Source: Veillonellaceae bacterium (lineage in GTDB: Bacteria > Bacillota > Negativicutes > Veillonellales > Dialisteraceae). Taken from it: 64,000 bases of DNA. Below are positions 53,213 to 61,937 of the stretch, piece by piece (the stretch's first letter is position 1; each line of letters opens with the position of its first letter). The notes below the pieces were generated by a model that saw nothing but the letters and a program-made list of their open reading frames with translations, ran no database searches and was not told the origin of the DNA. The position numbers and the translations under genes were made by a program. The stretch covers positions 355,001 to 419,000 of the forward strand of contig DAJPGA010000001.1 of the NCBI GenBank assembly GCA_025992895.1, read 5' to 3'.

Positions 53213-54127
53213 ATGGCAGCTCATGGAAAAACAATACAATTATTTCTAATGGATGGCGAAGCGACGGGGCGGATTAAATGTACGCTGGCAAACTGGACGG
53301 GCATCGCCTACAAGATTCCAAGAATCATGCTTGAGCAGTGCAAAGACCGCAAGGATCTCAAGCAGAGCGGCGTCTATTTCTTGTTTGGAGACTCAGAGAA
53401 AGAAGATAAAGAAAAGGCGGTTTACGTTGGCCAGGCGATAGTACGAAAAAACGGGGAGGGACTTCTCAATCGCTTGCAGGAACATCGGCGTAATCCGGAC
53501 GAAGATTACTGGAATGAAGCTGTCGCTATTACCACTTCAAACAATATACTGGGAGCAACAGAAATCAGCTATCTTGAGCATCGATTCTGTGAACTTGCCA
53601 CCAAGGCAAAGCGGTATGAAGTGATCAATAAAGATGATCCCAATATCGGCAATCCTACCGAAGAAAAAGAAAGCGAAATGGAAGAATTTATCGATTACGC
53701 CAAAATCGTTATGGGTGCATTAGGGTATAAATTATTCGAACCTTACGATAAACAGGAAAATGAACAGGAAGATCCAGAACCAAAACCAGATGAAGAACCG
53801 TTGCTGTATTTGGACAGGAAGATTACGGATGTAGGGGAAGTACATGCGGTCGGCAGGCAGACGAATGAAGGCTTTGTCGTTTTACAGGGAAGTCATATTT
53901 CGTGTGTATATGATGATACAATCCCTAAATCACTTAAGAAAATCAAAGACGAAACGGTTCTTGATGAGGGAGGAAATTTGAAGGAGGACCATCTATTCAG
54001 CAGTCCTTCTTACGCCGCTATGTTCGTTATTGGTAAAAGTGCAGATGGACTGCTAAGTTGGAAGAACGAAGATAAAGTTACACTTAAGGATCTCGAGGAA
54101 AAAGCATCGGAAGAAACAACAGAGTAA
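53213..54127 (+). CDS. GIY-YIG nuclease with C-terminal DUF4357-like domain
   Basis: A 304-residue predicted endonuclease. GVYFLFG (Gly53-Val-Tyr) and AVYVGQA (Tyr71-Val-Gly) form the GIY...YIG core, with Arg87 (LLNRLQEH) and a glutamate in TEISYLEHRF as the catalytic acid. The C-terminal third, ending FSSPSYAAMFVIGKSADGLL then SWKNEDKVTLKDL, matches the DUF4357 pattern found after such nucleases. Start at 53213 is chosen for GGGAGTGATAG upstream; an alternative GTG at 53171 would include the G9 tract. An acidic linker (about 180-205) separates the domains. Confidence 0.85.
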   Translation: MAAHGKTIQLFLMDGEATGRIKCTLANWTGIAYKIPRIMLEQCKDRKDLKQSGVYFLFGDSEKEDKEKAVYVGQAIVRKNGEGLLNRLQEHRRNPDEDYWNEAVAITTSNNILGATEISYLEHRFCELATKAKRYEVINKDDPNIGNPTEEKESEMEEFIDYAKIVMGALGYKLFEPYDKQENEQEDPEPKPDEEPLLYLDRKITDVGEVHAVGRQTNEGFVVLQGSHISCVYDDTIPKSLKKIKDETVLDEGGNLKEDHLFSSPSYAAMFVIGKSADGLLSWKNEDKVTLKDLEEKASEETTE

Positions 54128-54146
54128 TAAAAGAATAATAAAAAGA

Positions 54147-54185
54147 AAGAGCAGCATCTCAGAAAATCAAGATGCTGCTCTTTTT
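54147..54185 (+). terminator. Terminator of the GIY-YIG gene
   Basis: AAAGAGCAGCATCT / AGATGCTGCTCTTT with a short A-rich loop and a T tail. Confidence 0.92.
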
Positions 54186-54264
54186 GCGTGTGGTTGTACG
54201 GTTTACACTTCTTCATCTTTCTCCAGCATTCTCATGAAACTCTCATCTATTACTCATTACTCCC

Positions 54265-54273
54265 TGGTATAAT
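54265..54273 (+). promoter_or_regulatory. Extended -10 promoter of the helicase gene
   Basis: TGGTATAAT within ATTACTCCCTGGTATAATTA, matching the two nuclease promoters upstream. Confidence 0.6.
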
Positions 54274-54322
54274 TAGATCTAGGAAAGATTTTTACGGTTT
54301 TCTGGGAAGGTCTGGTGGTTTG

Positions 54323-57300
54323 ATGTTGAAGCAGGGGTTGTATGAGCAGCTGATCAATCAGAAGCTCAAAGAGGAGATTCGCTCGGCGGAGGCGGCGGAG
54401 CGGCAGCGGGTGGAGACCGGGGCTGTGGATGCTGCTGAGTCGGCGCGGGTTCTGGCGGAGTATGTGGCAAGGCTTCTTGAGAAGCGGCTGACGGCTGTGG
54501 CAGAGGAGTCCGGGAAGGATGAGGCAGAAGAAGAGCAGGTCCGTCTGATCAATCAGATGCTCAGCACACTCGGCAGTGAAAGCGGGAAGGATCTACTTCC
54601 GCTCACGCAGGAGCGCAGGGTGGATCAGCTCTTGTCGGTCGTGAATACGAAGAATTCCGCGTTCGCGTTCCAGGAGCATGGGAGTTTCTCGCGTCCGGGC
54701 ACGTCTTTGGCGCAGAGTTCGCTCTTTACGGGTTCGGATCATGAACCGCCGATGTTTGTGGAGCTCGCGAAGGAAATTGAGTCCGCTGACAGGATCGATC
54801 TTCTTGTTTCCTTTGTGAAATGGAGCGGGATTCGTCTTATTCTCGAACCTTTGAAGAAGTTCACTGAGCGGGGTCATCTTCGCATCATTACGACGTCCTA
54901 CATGGGCGCGACAGATGTGAAGGCAATCGAGGAGCTCGCCAAGCTCAGCAATACGGAAATCAAAGTTTCCTATGATACAGCGAGGACACGTCTCCATGCG
55001 AAGTCCTACATGTTCTACCGCGAGAGCGGTTTCTCGACGGCGTATATCGGCTCGTCGAATCTTTCCCGTGCGGCCATTTCGAGCGGCCTGGAGTGGAATG
55101 TGAAGATTACTTCTCAGGACCAGCCGTCCACGATGGCGAAGATGGAAGCGACGTTTGAAAGCTACTGGAACTCCAGCGAGTTTGAAACGTACCAGGAAGG
55201 CGACAGCAAGAAACTGCAGGAGGCCATTTACAGGGAAAGATATAAGGATGATCCGAATTTCAATAACTTCGGCACGAATCCTTACATCATGGAAATCCAG
55301 CCGTACCCGTACCAGCAGGCGATCCTCGACAAACTCGCAGCGGAAAGGGAAATCCATCATCGCTATAAGAATCTCGTTGTCGCAGCAACAGGGACGGGAA
55401 AGACCGTCGTCGCTGCGCTCGACTATCGTCGTTTCTGCCAGAAGTTCGGCCATGAGAGAAAGCCCAGACTTCTTTTCGTTGCGCACAGGGAAGAGCTGCT
55501 GCAGCAGAGCCTTGCGACCTTCCGCAGCGTCATGAGAGATCCGACCTTCGGCAGCCTTCTCGTCGGACGTGAGAATCATCCGGAAACTATCGACCAGCTC
55601 TTCGTTTCCATCCAGAGTTTCCAGTCCAAAGATTTCACGAAACATGTCCCGGACAAGAATTACTATGATTTCATCATCATCGACGAATTCCACCATGCGG
55701 CTGCGCCTTCTTACCAGTCACTCCTCAGCTACTATGAGCCGAAGATTCTTCTAGGCATGACGGCAACTCCGGAACGAATGGATGGAAAGAGCGTCCTGCC
55801 GTACTTTGACGGACGCATTGCCGTAGAAATCCGCCTGCCCGATGCCATCGACAGGAAACTCCTCTGTCCCTTCCAGTATTTCGGCGTCGACGACACGACC
55901 GACCTCAGCCAGATTCGCTGGACGAGAGGCGGCTACGATGCCTCCGAGCTTTCCAACGTCTACTCCATGGAACAGTACGGCGCGAGGAAAAGAGCCGAAT
56001 GGGTCCTCGAAGAAACGGATCGTTACGTGACCGACTGGAACGATGTCACCGGCCTTGGATTCTGCGTTTCCAAAGCCCATGCCAAGTTCATGTCCGACTA
56101 TTTCAACGACCATGACGTGCCATCCATGTACTTGACGAGCGATACATCCTATGCAGACAGGAAATCTGCCGAGCAGAAACTCGTCTCCGGTCAGGTGAAA
56201 TTCATCTTCGTCGTCGACCTTTACAACGAAGGCGTCGACATCAAATCCGTCAACACCATCCTTTTCCTGAGACCGACCGAATCCCTGACCATTTTCCTCC
56301 AGCAGCTCGGACGCGGACTGCGTCTCTCTGAAGGGAAAGAATGCCTCACCGTCCTTGACTTCATAGGACAGGCCAATAAGAAATACGACTTTGAATCAAA
56401 ATTCACTGCCCTTCTGAATAAAACTCACGGAAGTCTGGCGGATGAAATCAAGAAAGGCTTCGTTTCTGTTCCACGCGGCTGCTATATTCATCTCGAGAAA
56501 AAGGCAGCCAAAAACATCCTAAGAAATATCAACGCATCTCTTGGTGCACAGGGCAGACTCATCCAGAGAATCAGCACCTTTGAAGAAGATAGCGGAAGAC
56601 CGCTCACCCTGGACAATTTCCTTTCCTACTACAGCATGGATATCAAGGACCTCTACACCGATAGAGAAACGAAAGGGACCAATGCTGCCGGCTTCTACCG
56701 CCTTTGCGTGAAGGCGGACAAGCGGGAGGACTTTGAAGAACCGCTCGAGGAAACCATTACCAAAGCGATGGGCAAAATCTGTGCCATCGACTCCCGGAGA
56801 TGGATCCAGACCATCCTTTCAGAATTCATGCCGGGCACCGTCAGTGATGCAACGGAAGAAGAAAGACGCCTCATGCTCGAAATGTTCCAGTACACCGTAT
56901 GGCCGACAAACAGCACGAAAGATCCTCACGATTACAGCGACCTGGAAGGTGACATGGCCTCTATCCGGGAAAATCCCGTCATGTGCCAGGAAATTTGCGA
57001 TATTCTGCAATACAACCTCGATCACCTTGACTTCGTCGATGAAAACGTCGATCTTGGCTTCACCTGTCCGCTCGATCTCCATTGTCACTACACCAAGGAC
57101 CAGATTCTCGTCGCACTCGGCCATCCAGAAAGAGCGAAATCCATGCGTCAGGGCGTTCTCTACTTGAAAGACAGAAACCTCGACTTTTTCATCAATACAC
57201 TGAACAAAGCGGATAAAGACTATTCCCCGACGACCATGTACGCCGACTACTCCATCAATGAGCACCTCTTCCACTGGCAGAGCCAGAGTACCACATCCGA

Positions 57301-57532
57301 AGCATCCAATACGGGACAGCGCTATATCCACCATAAGGAAATGGGATCCCAAATTCTCCTCTTTGTCAGAGAATACAATAAAGACCAGACCGGTACTGCG
57401 CCTTTCGTCTACCTCGGCAAGGCCGAATACGTGAGCCACCAAGGCAGCAGTCCTATGAATATCATCTGGCACCTCGAACGTCCCATCCCGGCCAAATTCA
57501 TTCGCCAGACAGGAAAGCTTCTGGCACAGTAA
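54323..57532 (+). CDS. PLD nuclease - superfamily 2 helicase - DUF3427 protein
   Basis: A 1069-residue multidomain protein. It opens with a helical region (1-110). A single phospholipase D-type nuclease unit follows (about 140-285; His225 and Lys227 in RLHAKSYMFYR, Asn246 in IGSSNLSRAAI). Then comes a superfamily 2 helicase: Walker A AATGTGKT (354-361), motif Ia VAHREELLQQS, DEFH box (454-457), motif III GMTATPER and motif VI QLGRGLR. The C-terminal region is DUF3427-like. Such proteins are thought to act on DNA in defence or repair. It ends 9 bases before the Nudix gene. Start at 54323 follows GGGAAGG; the upstream frame is leader. Confidence 0.9.
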   Translation: MLKQGLYEQLINQKLKEEIRSAEAAERQRVETGAVDAAESARVLAEYVARLLEKRLTAVAEESGKDEAEEEQVRLINQMLSTLGSESGKDLLPLTQERRVDQLLSVVNTKNSAFAFQEHGSFSRPGTSLAQSSLFTGSDHEPPMFVELAKEIESADRIDLLVSFVKWSGIRLILEPLKKFTERGHLRIITTSYMGATDVKAIEELAKLSNTEIKVSYDTARTRLHAKSYMFYRESGFSTAYIGSSNLSRAAISSGLEWNVKITSQDQPSTMAKMEATFESYWNSSEFETYQEGDSKKLQEAIYRERYKDDPNFNNFGTNPYIMEIQPYPYQQAILDKLAAEREIHHRYKNLVVAATGTGKTVVAALDYRRFCQKFGHERKPRLLFVAHREELLQQSLATFRSVMRDPTFGSLLVGRENHPETIDQLFVSIQSFQSKDFTKHVPDKNYYDFIIIDEFHHAAAPSYQSLLSYYEPKILLGMTATPERMDGKSVLPYFDGRIAVEIRLPDAIDRKLLCPFQYFGVDDTTDLSQIRWTRGGYDASELSNVYSMEQYGARKRAEWVLEETDRYVTDWNDVTGLGFCVSKAHAKFMSDYFNDHDVPSMYLTSDTSYADRKSAEQKLVSGQVKFIFVVDLYNEGVDIKSVNTILFLRPTESLTIFLQQLGRGLRLSEGKECLTVLDFIGQANKKYDFESKFTALLNKTHGSLADEIKKGFVSVPRGCYIHLEKKAAKNILRNINASLGAQGRLIQRISTFEEDSGRPLTLDNFLSYYSMDIKDLYTDRETKGTNAAGFYRLCVKADKREDFEEPLEETITKAMGKICAIDSRRWIQTILSEFMPGTVSDATEEERRLMLEMFQYTVWPTNSTKDPHDYSDLEGDMASIRENPVMCQEICDILQYNLDHLDFVDENVDLGFTCPLDLHCHYTKDQILVALGHPERAKSMRQGVLYLKDRNLDFFINTLNKADKDYSPTTMYADYSINEHLFHWQSQSTTSEASNTGQRYIHHKEMGSQILLFVREYNKDQTGTAPFVYLGKAEYVSHQGSSPMNIIWHLERPIPAKFIRQTGKLLAQ

Positions 57533-57541
57533 GGAGGCTCT

Positions 57542-57943
57542 ATGAAAACGATCAGAGTCGTAGCGGCCGTCATTACTGATGACCTCGACCATCCTACTAA
57601 AATTCTCGCCACGGAAAGAGGATACGGAGAATTCAAAGGCCAGTGGGAATTCCCCGGAGGGAAAATAGAAAAAGGCGAAACACCTGAAGAAGCTATCCGT
57701 CGGGAAATCCAGGAAGAGCTCGAAGTAGAAATAGAAGTCGGTCCCCTCCTTGGCACCATCGAATATGACTATCCAAACTTCCACCTCAGCATGGACACCT
57801 TCCTTGCCAAAGTCAGGGAAGGGACCATTGTTCTCAAAGAAGCGGAAGCTGCAAAATGGCTGACTAAGAGCAGTCTGGATACCGTTGGTTGGCTTCCTGC
57901 TGACCAGACCATCATCAAAAAGATACACGAAATCATGGAATAG
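57542..57943 (+). CDS. Nudix hydrolase (MutT-like nucleotide pyrophosphohydrolase)
   Basis: A 133-residue (deoxy)nucleoside triphosphate pyrophosphohydrolase. The Nudix box G40-x5-E46-x7-REIQEEL is complete, except that the usual late glycine is Glu. WEFPGGK precedes it, as in MutT. It may clean oxidised or modified nucleotides. AAGGAGG overlaps the end of the helicase gene and the gap is nine bases, so the two are coupled and probably work together. Confidence 0.93.
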   Translation: MKTIRVVAAVITDDLDHPTKILATERGYGEFKGQWEFPGGKIEKGETPEEAIRREIQEELEVEIEVGPLLGTIEYDYPNFHLSMDTFLAKVREGTIVLKEAEAAKWLTKSSLDTVGWLPADQTIIKKIHEIME

Positions 57944-58084
57944 AGGGAAAGCCACGCGGTTTCCATATTTTCCTCTGTTTCCCCCACCCATTATGCTACA
58001 ATCAAACTAAGGGAAGGTCTTCGGCCGTGCGGAACGGCTCTTGCTGCTTACTTTTCGAGTACGGGGAGAAAAGGAGGATTTTCT

Positions 58085-58708
58085 ATGACACTTGTCAGCC
58101 AGCTGAGTTTCAGAGACATGTATCACCGGGTTTGTTTCCTTGCTATGAATGATGATCTGGCGGAGTTACTTGAGGCTGCGAAGATTGGCGCCGATGGGGC
58201 CGATGGTGCTTTGGGATATGGCTATATTGATAACGAAGCAGGCTTCACTTTCGAAATCCTCGCTTCTGCGAAGAGGGAAGGAGACAGGTTCATTCCTCTT
58301 CCGAATGACGGGACGATTTCCCTGAAGGTCCGCAGGGGCAGTGCCGCTCATTGGAATATCGTTCTTCATCCCGATGTCGATACGACGCCGTTTGAAGAAA
58401 CGATCCGGTTCATCAACGAAGGCTATTTCAAAAATGAAGGTCTTGAATTCTTCCGCGGAATGGACGTCATAGACGAACTCCGCCATCCCGATTTCCCCGA
58501 CGACCTCCGCGTCCTCTTCATGAAGGAGGGCCAGGAAGGCGTCGAAATATGCTGGGTACGAAGCATGGACGTGGCAGAAGACCATGTCATCGGAAAACTC
58601 CTGAACGAGCCTTACAAAGACTTCGGTGTCCACGAAGGCGATACCATTCCCTTCGGCATCGTCAAAGACGGCGAAGACTATGTCTGCGTATATATAGGAG
58701 AAGAATAA
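58085..58708 (+). CDS. Unknown protein, paralogue of 61938
   Basis: A 207-residue acidic soluble protein. It is paralogous to the gene at 61938 along its length (opening VSQLSFRDMYHRVCFLAMN versus VSQLNFREMEHQICLLGMN; both have GYGY(I/V)D, GFTFE(I/V)LA and a late CWVRS). The C-terminal part, CWVRSMDVAEDHVIGKLLNE then P..DFGVHEGD, has the strand pattern of DUF2185/DUF2314-type domains. Function unknown. AAAAGGAGG precedes the ATG. Confidence 0.75.
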   Translation: MTLVSQLSFRDMYHRVCFLAMNDDLAELLEAAKIGADGADGALGYGYIDNEAGFTFEILASAKREGDRFIPLPNDGTISLKVRRGSAAHWNIVLHPDVDTTPFEETIRFINEGYFKNEGLEFFRGMDVIDELRHPDFPDDLRVLFMKEGQEGVEICWVRSMDVAEDHVIGKLLNEPYKDFGVHEGDTIPFGIVKDGEDYVCVYIGEE

Positions 58709-58718
58709 ATAGAAATTG

Positions 58719-58768
58719 AAAAGGAGCTGTGACAAAATGTGCAATCATTTCGTCACAGCTCCTTTTTG
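58719..58768 (+). terminator. Long-stem terminator
   Basis: AAAAGGAGCTGTGACAAAATG / CATTTCGTCACAGCTCCTTTTT, nearly perfect over 20 bp. It is the best-preserved member of the dispersed terminator family. Confidence 0.92.
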
Positions 58769-58856
58769 CTTGGGTGTACCTTTCGTTTTTCTTTCTGTGT
58801 TATCATAGGTTTTAAAGCATTATTTCTAGTCATTATCGCAGGAAAGGGGAATCGGG

Positions 58857-59399
58857 ATGAGGCTGACGGCGCGGAAGGTGGATGGGAGGCTTCGGGATCT
58901 TTCACGGGTGAAGGGGCTTCTGGAGAGGGCTTTTCCGAAGAATGAGCAGTTCCCGATGGTCCTGCTGCGGCTTCGGGCGTGGAGCAGTTATGTGCATTTC
59001 CTGGCTTATTATGATGGCGATGATTTCTGTGGTTTCACGTACACGGTCGAGAATGAGGATATGGTCTTCGTCTTGTACCTGGCGGTGAATGATGAAATCC
59101 GTTCCAAAGGATACGGGACGGCGATTCTGGCGGATCTGAAGGCAAGGGCCTCGGGAAGGGGCGTGGCCCTGAATATTGAGCCGCTGGATCCTCATGCGGC
59201 GAATTCTGAGCAGAGGGAGAGAAGGCTGGATTTTTACCGCAGGAATGGGTTCGTCAGTACGGATTACAACCTGATCGACGGCGGCGACAGGTATCTTATC
59301 TTGTGCACGAAGGAGGATTTTCCGGTAGAGGATTATATCCGGGTAATCAAGAGAATTTCCTTTGGCCTTCATGTGCCGAAGGTAGAACGAATGAAATAA
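58857..59399 (+). CDS. GNAT family N-acetyltransferase
   Basis: A 180-residue acetyltransferase. The acetyl-CoA motif A is visible as VNDEIRSKGYGTAILADLKA (R-x-x-G-x-G-T/A), preceded by the strand VFVLYLA and followed by RRLDFYRRNGF (motif B). Substrate unknown. GGAAAGGGG lies about ten bases before the ATG. It is followed by a strong terminator. Confidence 0.85.
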   Translation: MRLTARKVDGRLRDLSRVKGLLERAFPKNEQFPMVLLRLRAWSSYVHFLAYYDGDDFCGFTYTVENEDMVFVLYLAVNDEIRSKGYGTAILADLKARASGRGVALNIEPLDPHAANSEQRERRLDFYRRNGFVSTDYNLIDGGDRYLILCTKEDFPVEDYIRVIKRISFGLHVPKVERMK

Positions 59400-59420
59400 G
59401 GAAAGCAGCGGGACAAAAAA

Positions 59421-59465
59421 CAGCGGTATCAAAATGACTGAGCATTTTGATACCGCTGCTTTTTG
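59421..59465 (+). terminator. Terminator of the acetyltransferase gene
   Basis: CAGCGGTATCAAAATG / CATTTTGATACCGCTG with a 7-base loop, then CTTTTT. Confidence 0.94.
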
Positions 59466-59474
59466 ATGGGATGA

Positions 59475-59700
59475 GGAGAAACCGTACAACCTCGCTACGC
59501 TCGAGGTAATCAACCCTATCCACCGCGAAGCGGTCCCCCTTCCCCCCGTCTGAGAAGGCGAGTTTAAAACCATACAACCAAGGCTAACGCCTTGAGGAGA
59601 TGAACCTCCTCAGTCGCCTCCGGCGCCAGCTCCTCCTACGGGGCGAGCTCTGACACCCTTAAACCGAACTTCGTTCGATGGAAAAGAGCTAGTTCTCGCG
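59475..59700. repeat. Intergenic hairpin modules
   Basis: CCTCGCTACGCTCGAGG (59490), CCACCGCGAAGCGGTCCCC (59519), AAGGCTAACGCCTTGAGG (59580), GTCGCCTCCGGCGCC (59612), AGCTCCTCCTACGGGGCGAG (59628) and GAACTTCGTTC (59667). Confidence 0.8.
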
Positions 59701-59710
59701 GTGTTAGGCA

Positions 59711-60511
59711 TTATTCCGTCACTTTGGGTGGGTATTTTTGTTCGAAGGTTTTGAGGATCTTGGTGAGTCTTTGGTCGAGGAATTGTTCAGCTCTTTCTCG
59801 GATGGTTTTGGGGACGCCGTAGTAGGCTTCTGCCATGCCGCCTGTGATGGCGGCTAGGGTGTCGCTGTCGCCGCCTACGGAGACGGCGGTGCGGATGGCG
59901 TCTTCGAAGGATTCAGATTCTAGGAAGGCTTCGATGGCCTGGGGGACGGTGTCCTGGCAGGTTTCGTTGAATTCGTAGGTGGGGCGGATTTCATCGATGG
60001 TGAAGTTCAGTTTGTAGTATTTCTCTTCGATGTATTTCCGGATGTCTTCTTTTGTTTCGCCGGTTCTGGCGAGGTAGACGGCGGAGGCGGCTGCTTCGGC
60101 GCCTTTGATGCCTTCGGGGTGGTTGTGGCTGACTTTGGTGACTTCTTTGGAGAGTTTCCTGACTTCGGAGAGGGATTCTCCTGCCCAGCCGCAGGCGCTG
60201 ACTCTCATGGCTGCGCCGTTTCCGAAGCTGCCGTAGGGTTCGGGGTTGTCGGAGTAGATCCAGTGGTAGAAGGATCCGCCGTAGCCGCTCTGGGGATAGG
60301 GGCGTCCTATTTTTTGCATGGAGAGGACGGCTTGTCTGGAGAGGCCTTTGTAGGACGGGGCGGTCTTGAGGAGGGCGTCGCAGACGGCGAGGCTCATGAT
60401 GGAGTCGTCGGTGAAGAAGCATTTATCTGAGAGGAGGTCAAAGTCTTTGGCGCGGTAGTTGTCCCATTCGAACCGCGATCCGGCAATGTCTCCTATAATG
60501 GCACCTATCAT
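59711..60511 (-). CDS. ADP-ribosylglycohydrolase family protein
   Basis: A 266-residue DraG/ARH-fold hydrolase that would remove ADP-ribose from a protein or small molecule using two magnesium ions. GAIIGDIAGSRFE opens the protein, and the metal sites are FTDDSIMS (Asp35-Asp36) and SVGGDSDTLAA (Asp and Thr near 217-220). Length is typical. GGAAGGATAC precedes the ATG. It is alone on the minus strand. No ADP-ribosyltransferase is seen nearby. Confidence 0.92.
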   Translation of the reverse strand: MIGAIIGDIAGSRFEWDNYRAKDFDLLSDKCFFTDDSIMSLAVCDALLKTAPSYKGLSRQAVLSMQKIGRPYPQSGYGGSFYHWIYSDNPEPYGSFGNGAAMRVSACGWAGESLSEVRKLSKEVTKVSHNHPEGIKGAEAAASAVYLARTGETKEDIRKYIEEKYYKLNFTIDEIRPTYEFNETCQDTVPQAIEAFLESESFEDAIRTAVSVGGDSDTLAAITGGMAEAYYGVPKTIRERAEQFLDQRLTKILKTFEQKYPPKVTE

Positions 60512-60614
60512 ATGTATCCTTCCTTTCGTGTGTTGTTATCTTTCACTCTAAGACGGAGGGAGGGGATTGTCAAATGGGGGGATGTGGTTTATTAGCGGGG
60601 AGAGTGTGCTTGGA

Positions 60615-60715
60615 GATTAAAACCGTACAACCTCGCTGCGCTCGTGGTAATCAACCCTATCCACCGCGAAGCGGTCCCCCTTCCCCGTCTGGGAAGGCGA
60701 GCACGGCGAGGTTGC
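60615..60715. repeat. Intergenic hairpin modules
   Basis: CAACCTCGCTGCGCTCGTGG, CAACCCTATCCACCGCGAAG and CTTCCCCGTCTGGGAAGG in the usual order. Unusually, they sit here in a divergent gap. Confidence 0.75.
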
Positions 60716-60782
60716 GAGTTGTTTTTTCTTGTGTGCTACAGTGTATAATTAATATATACATATATAGAATGGAGTGGGATGG

Positions 60783-61223
60783 ATGTTTATTGCTAAGGGG
60801 TTTGATGAGCTGACTCGTGAGGAGTTGTATGAGATTCTTCGGGCCCGGGTGGATGTGTTTGTTGTGGAGCAGCATTGTCCGTATCCGGAGCTGGATGGGG
60901 TGGATTATGACAGTCTTCATGTGTTCTGCGTGAAGGATGGAGCGGTGGCTGCGTATCTTCGTGCATTCCCTCGTGAGGGGGAGCCCGGGGTGATCCAGGT
61001 GGGCCGTGTGCTGACGCGTGAGCGCGGGACGGGGCTTGGCGGCGAGCTTCTTCATGCAGGGCTTGAGGAAATCAGGAAGAGGTACTCACCGAAGGAAATT
61101 TTCCTTGAAGCGCAGACGTATGCGATGGGGTTTTATGCGCGCGAGGGTTTCGTGAAGGCTTCAGAGGAGTTCTTAGAGGACGGGATCCCGCATACGGCGA
61201 TGCGTCTTCGTCTGGAAGAGTAA
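60783..61223 (+). CDS. elaA: ElaA-family GNAT acetyltransferase
   Basis: A 146-residue acetyltransferase of the ElaA type. The family signature RVDVFVVEQHCPYPELDGVD is complete, VGRVLTRERGTGLGGELLHA is the acetyl-CoA loop, and QTYAMGFYAREGFV is motif B. ATG at 60783 with GGAG upstream. It lies 9 bases before the MmcQ/YjbR gene, in one operon. Confidence 0.92.
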   Translation: MFIAKGFDELTREELYEILRARVDVFVVEQHCPYPELDGVDYDSLHVFCVKDGAVAAYLRAFPREGEPGVIQVGRVLTRERGTGLGGELLHAGLEEIRKRYSPKEIFLEAQTYAMGFYAREGFVKASEEFLEDGIPHTAMRLRLEE

Positions 61224-61232
61224 GGAGGTCTT

Positions 61233-61922
61233 ATGGACTTCAGCAGTGTGTTCAGGACGCATGATTTCCTGGAGGATGCGGCAATTTCTTATGGATTCAG
61301 GAAGAAGGGCGACGTTTTCACGCTGGAGCGTGTTCTTCCGGAGACGGATGGGCTGGCGGCGGTGGTCACTGTCCATGGCAAGGAAATGGCGGTGTCGGTG
61401 GTGGAGCTGCCGGATCGTGTGCTGTATGCGCTTTTCGAGGTGGAGTCGGCGGAAGGGGCTTTCGTCGACCGCGTGCGCCAGGAGGCGGAAAATCTCGTCC
61501 ATGATGTGGTGGAGAATTGTTTCTTCGATTCGGATGTGCGGAGCCGGCTTCTTTCGTACGTGAAGGAAAGGTACGGGACGGAGCAGGAGAATCTCTGGGT
61601 GATTTACAAGGATTACTGCACGCTCCGCGAGCACGGGACGAAGAAGTGGTACGGGCTTTTCATGCGTATCCCGTGGACGTCGCTCCATGTGGAGAGGAAG
61701 GGCATGACGGAGGTCCTGAATGTGAAGGCGGACCCGGAGGAAATCCAGCACCTGATCGATCATGACCGGTATTTCCCGGCGTATCATATGGACAAGGTGC
61801 ACTGGATCAGCATTCTTCTGGACAAGGAAACGGATATGGATACGGCGAAGCGGATGCTGGATGAGAGTTATGCTCTCGTGGAGAAGTCTGGCAGGAAGGG
61901 CCGCAGGAAAGTGAAGAAATAA
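61233..61922 (+). CDS. MmcQ/YjbR family protein
   Basis: A 229-residue protein with a C-terminal MmcQ/YjbR (CyaY-like fold) domain: TKKWYGLFMRI, LNVKADPEEIQHLIDHDRYF and AYHMDKVHWISILLD. An N-terminal half (1-110) has no assigned fold and ends in an EENLW-type hinge (GTEQENLWVIYKDYC). Predicted DNA-binding by family name, but unproven. A very Lys/Arg-rich tail (GRKGRRKVKK). AAGGAGG overlaps the preceding stop. Confidence 0.87.
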   Translation: MDFSSVFRTHDFLEDAAISYGFRKKGDVFTLERVLPETDGLAAVVTVHGKEMAVSVVELPDRVLYALFEVESAEGAFVDRVRQEAENLVHDVVENCFFDSDVRSRLLSYVKERYGTEQENLWVIYKDYCTLREHGTKKWYGLFMRIPWTSLHVERKGMTEVLNVKADPEEIQHLIDHDRYFPAYHMDKVHWISILLDKETDMDTAKRMLDESYALVEKSGRKGRRKVKK

Positions 61923-61937
61923 AGGGAGGGGAAATTT

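Noticed and set aside
54323..57532. The helicase as the missing HsdR
   Set aside because: It has a PLD nuclease and DUF3427 layout, without the HsdR N-terminal PD-(D/E)XK domain, and lies 37 kb away.
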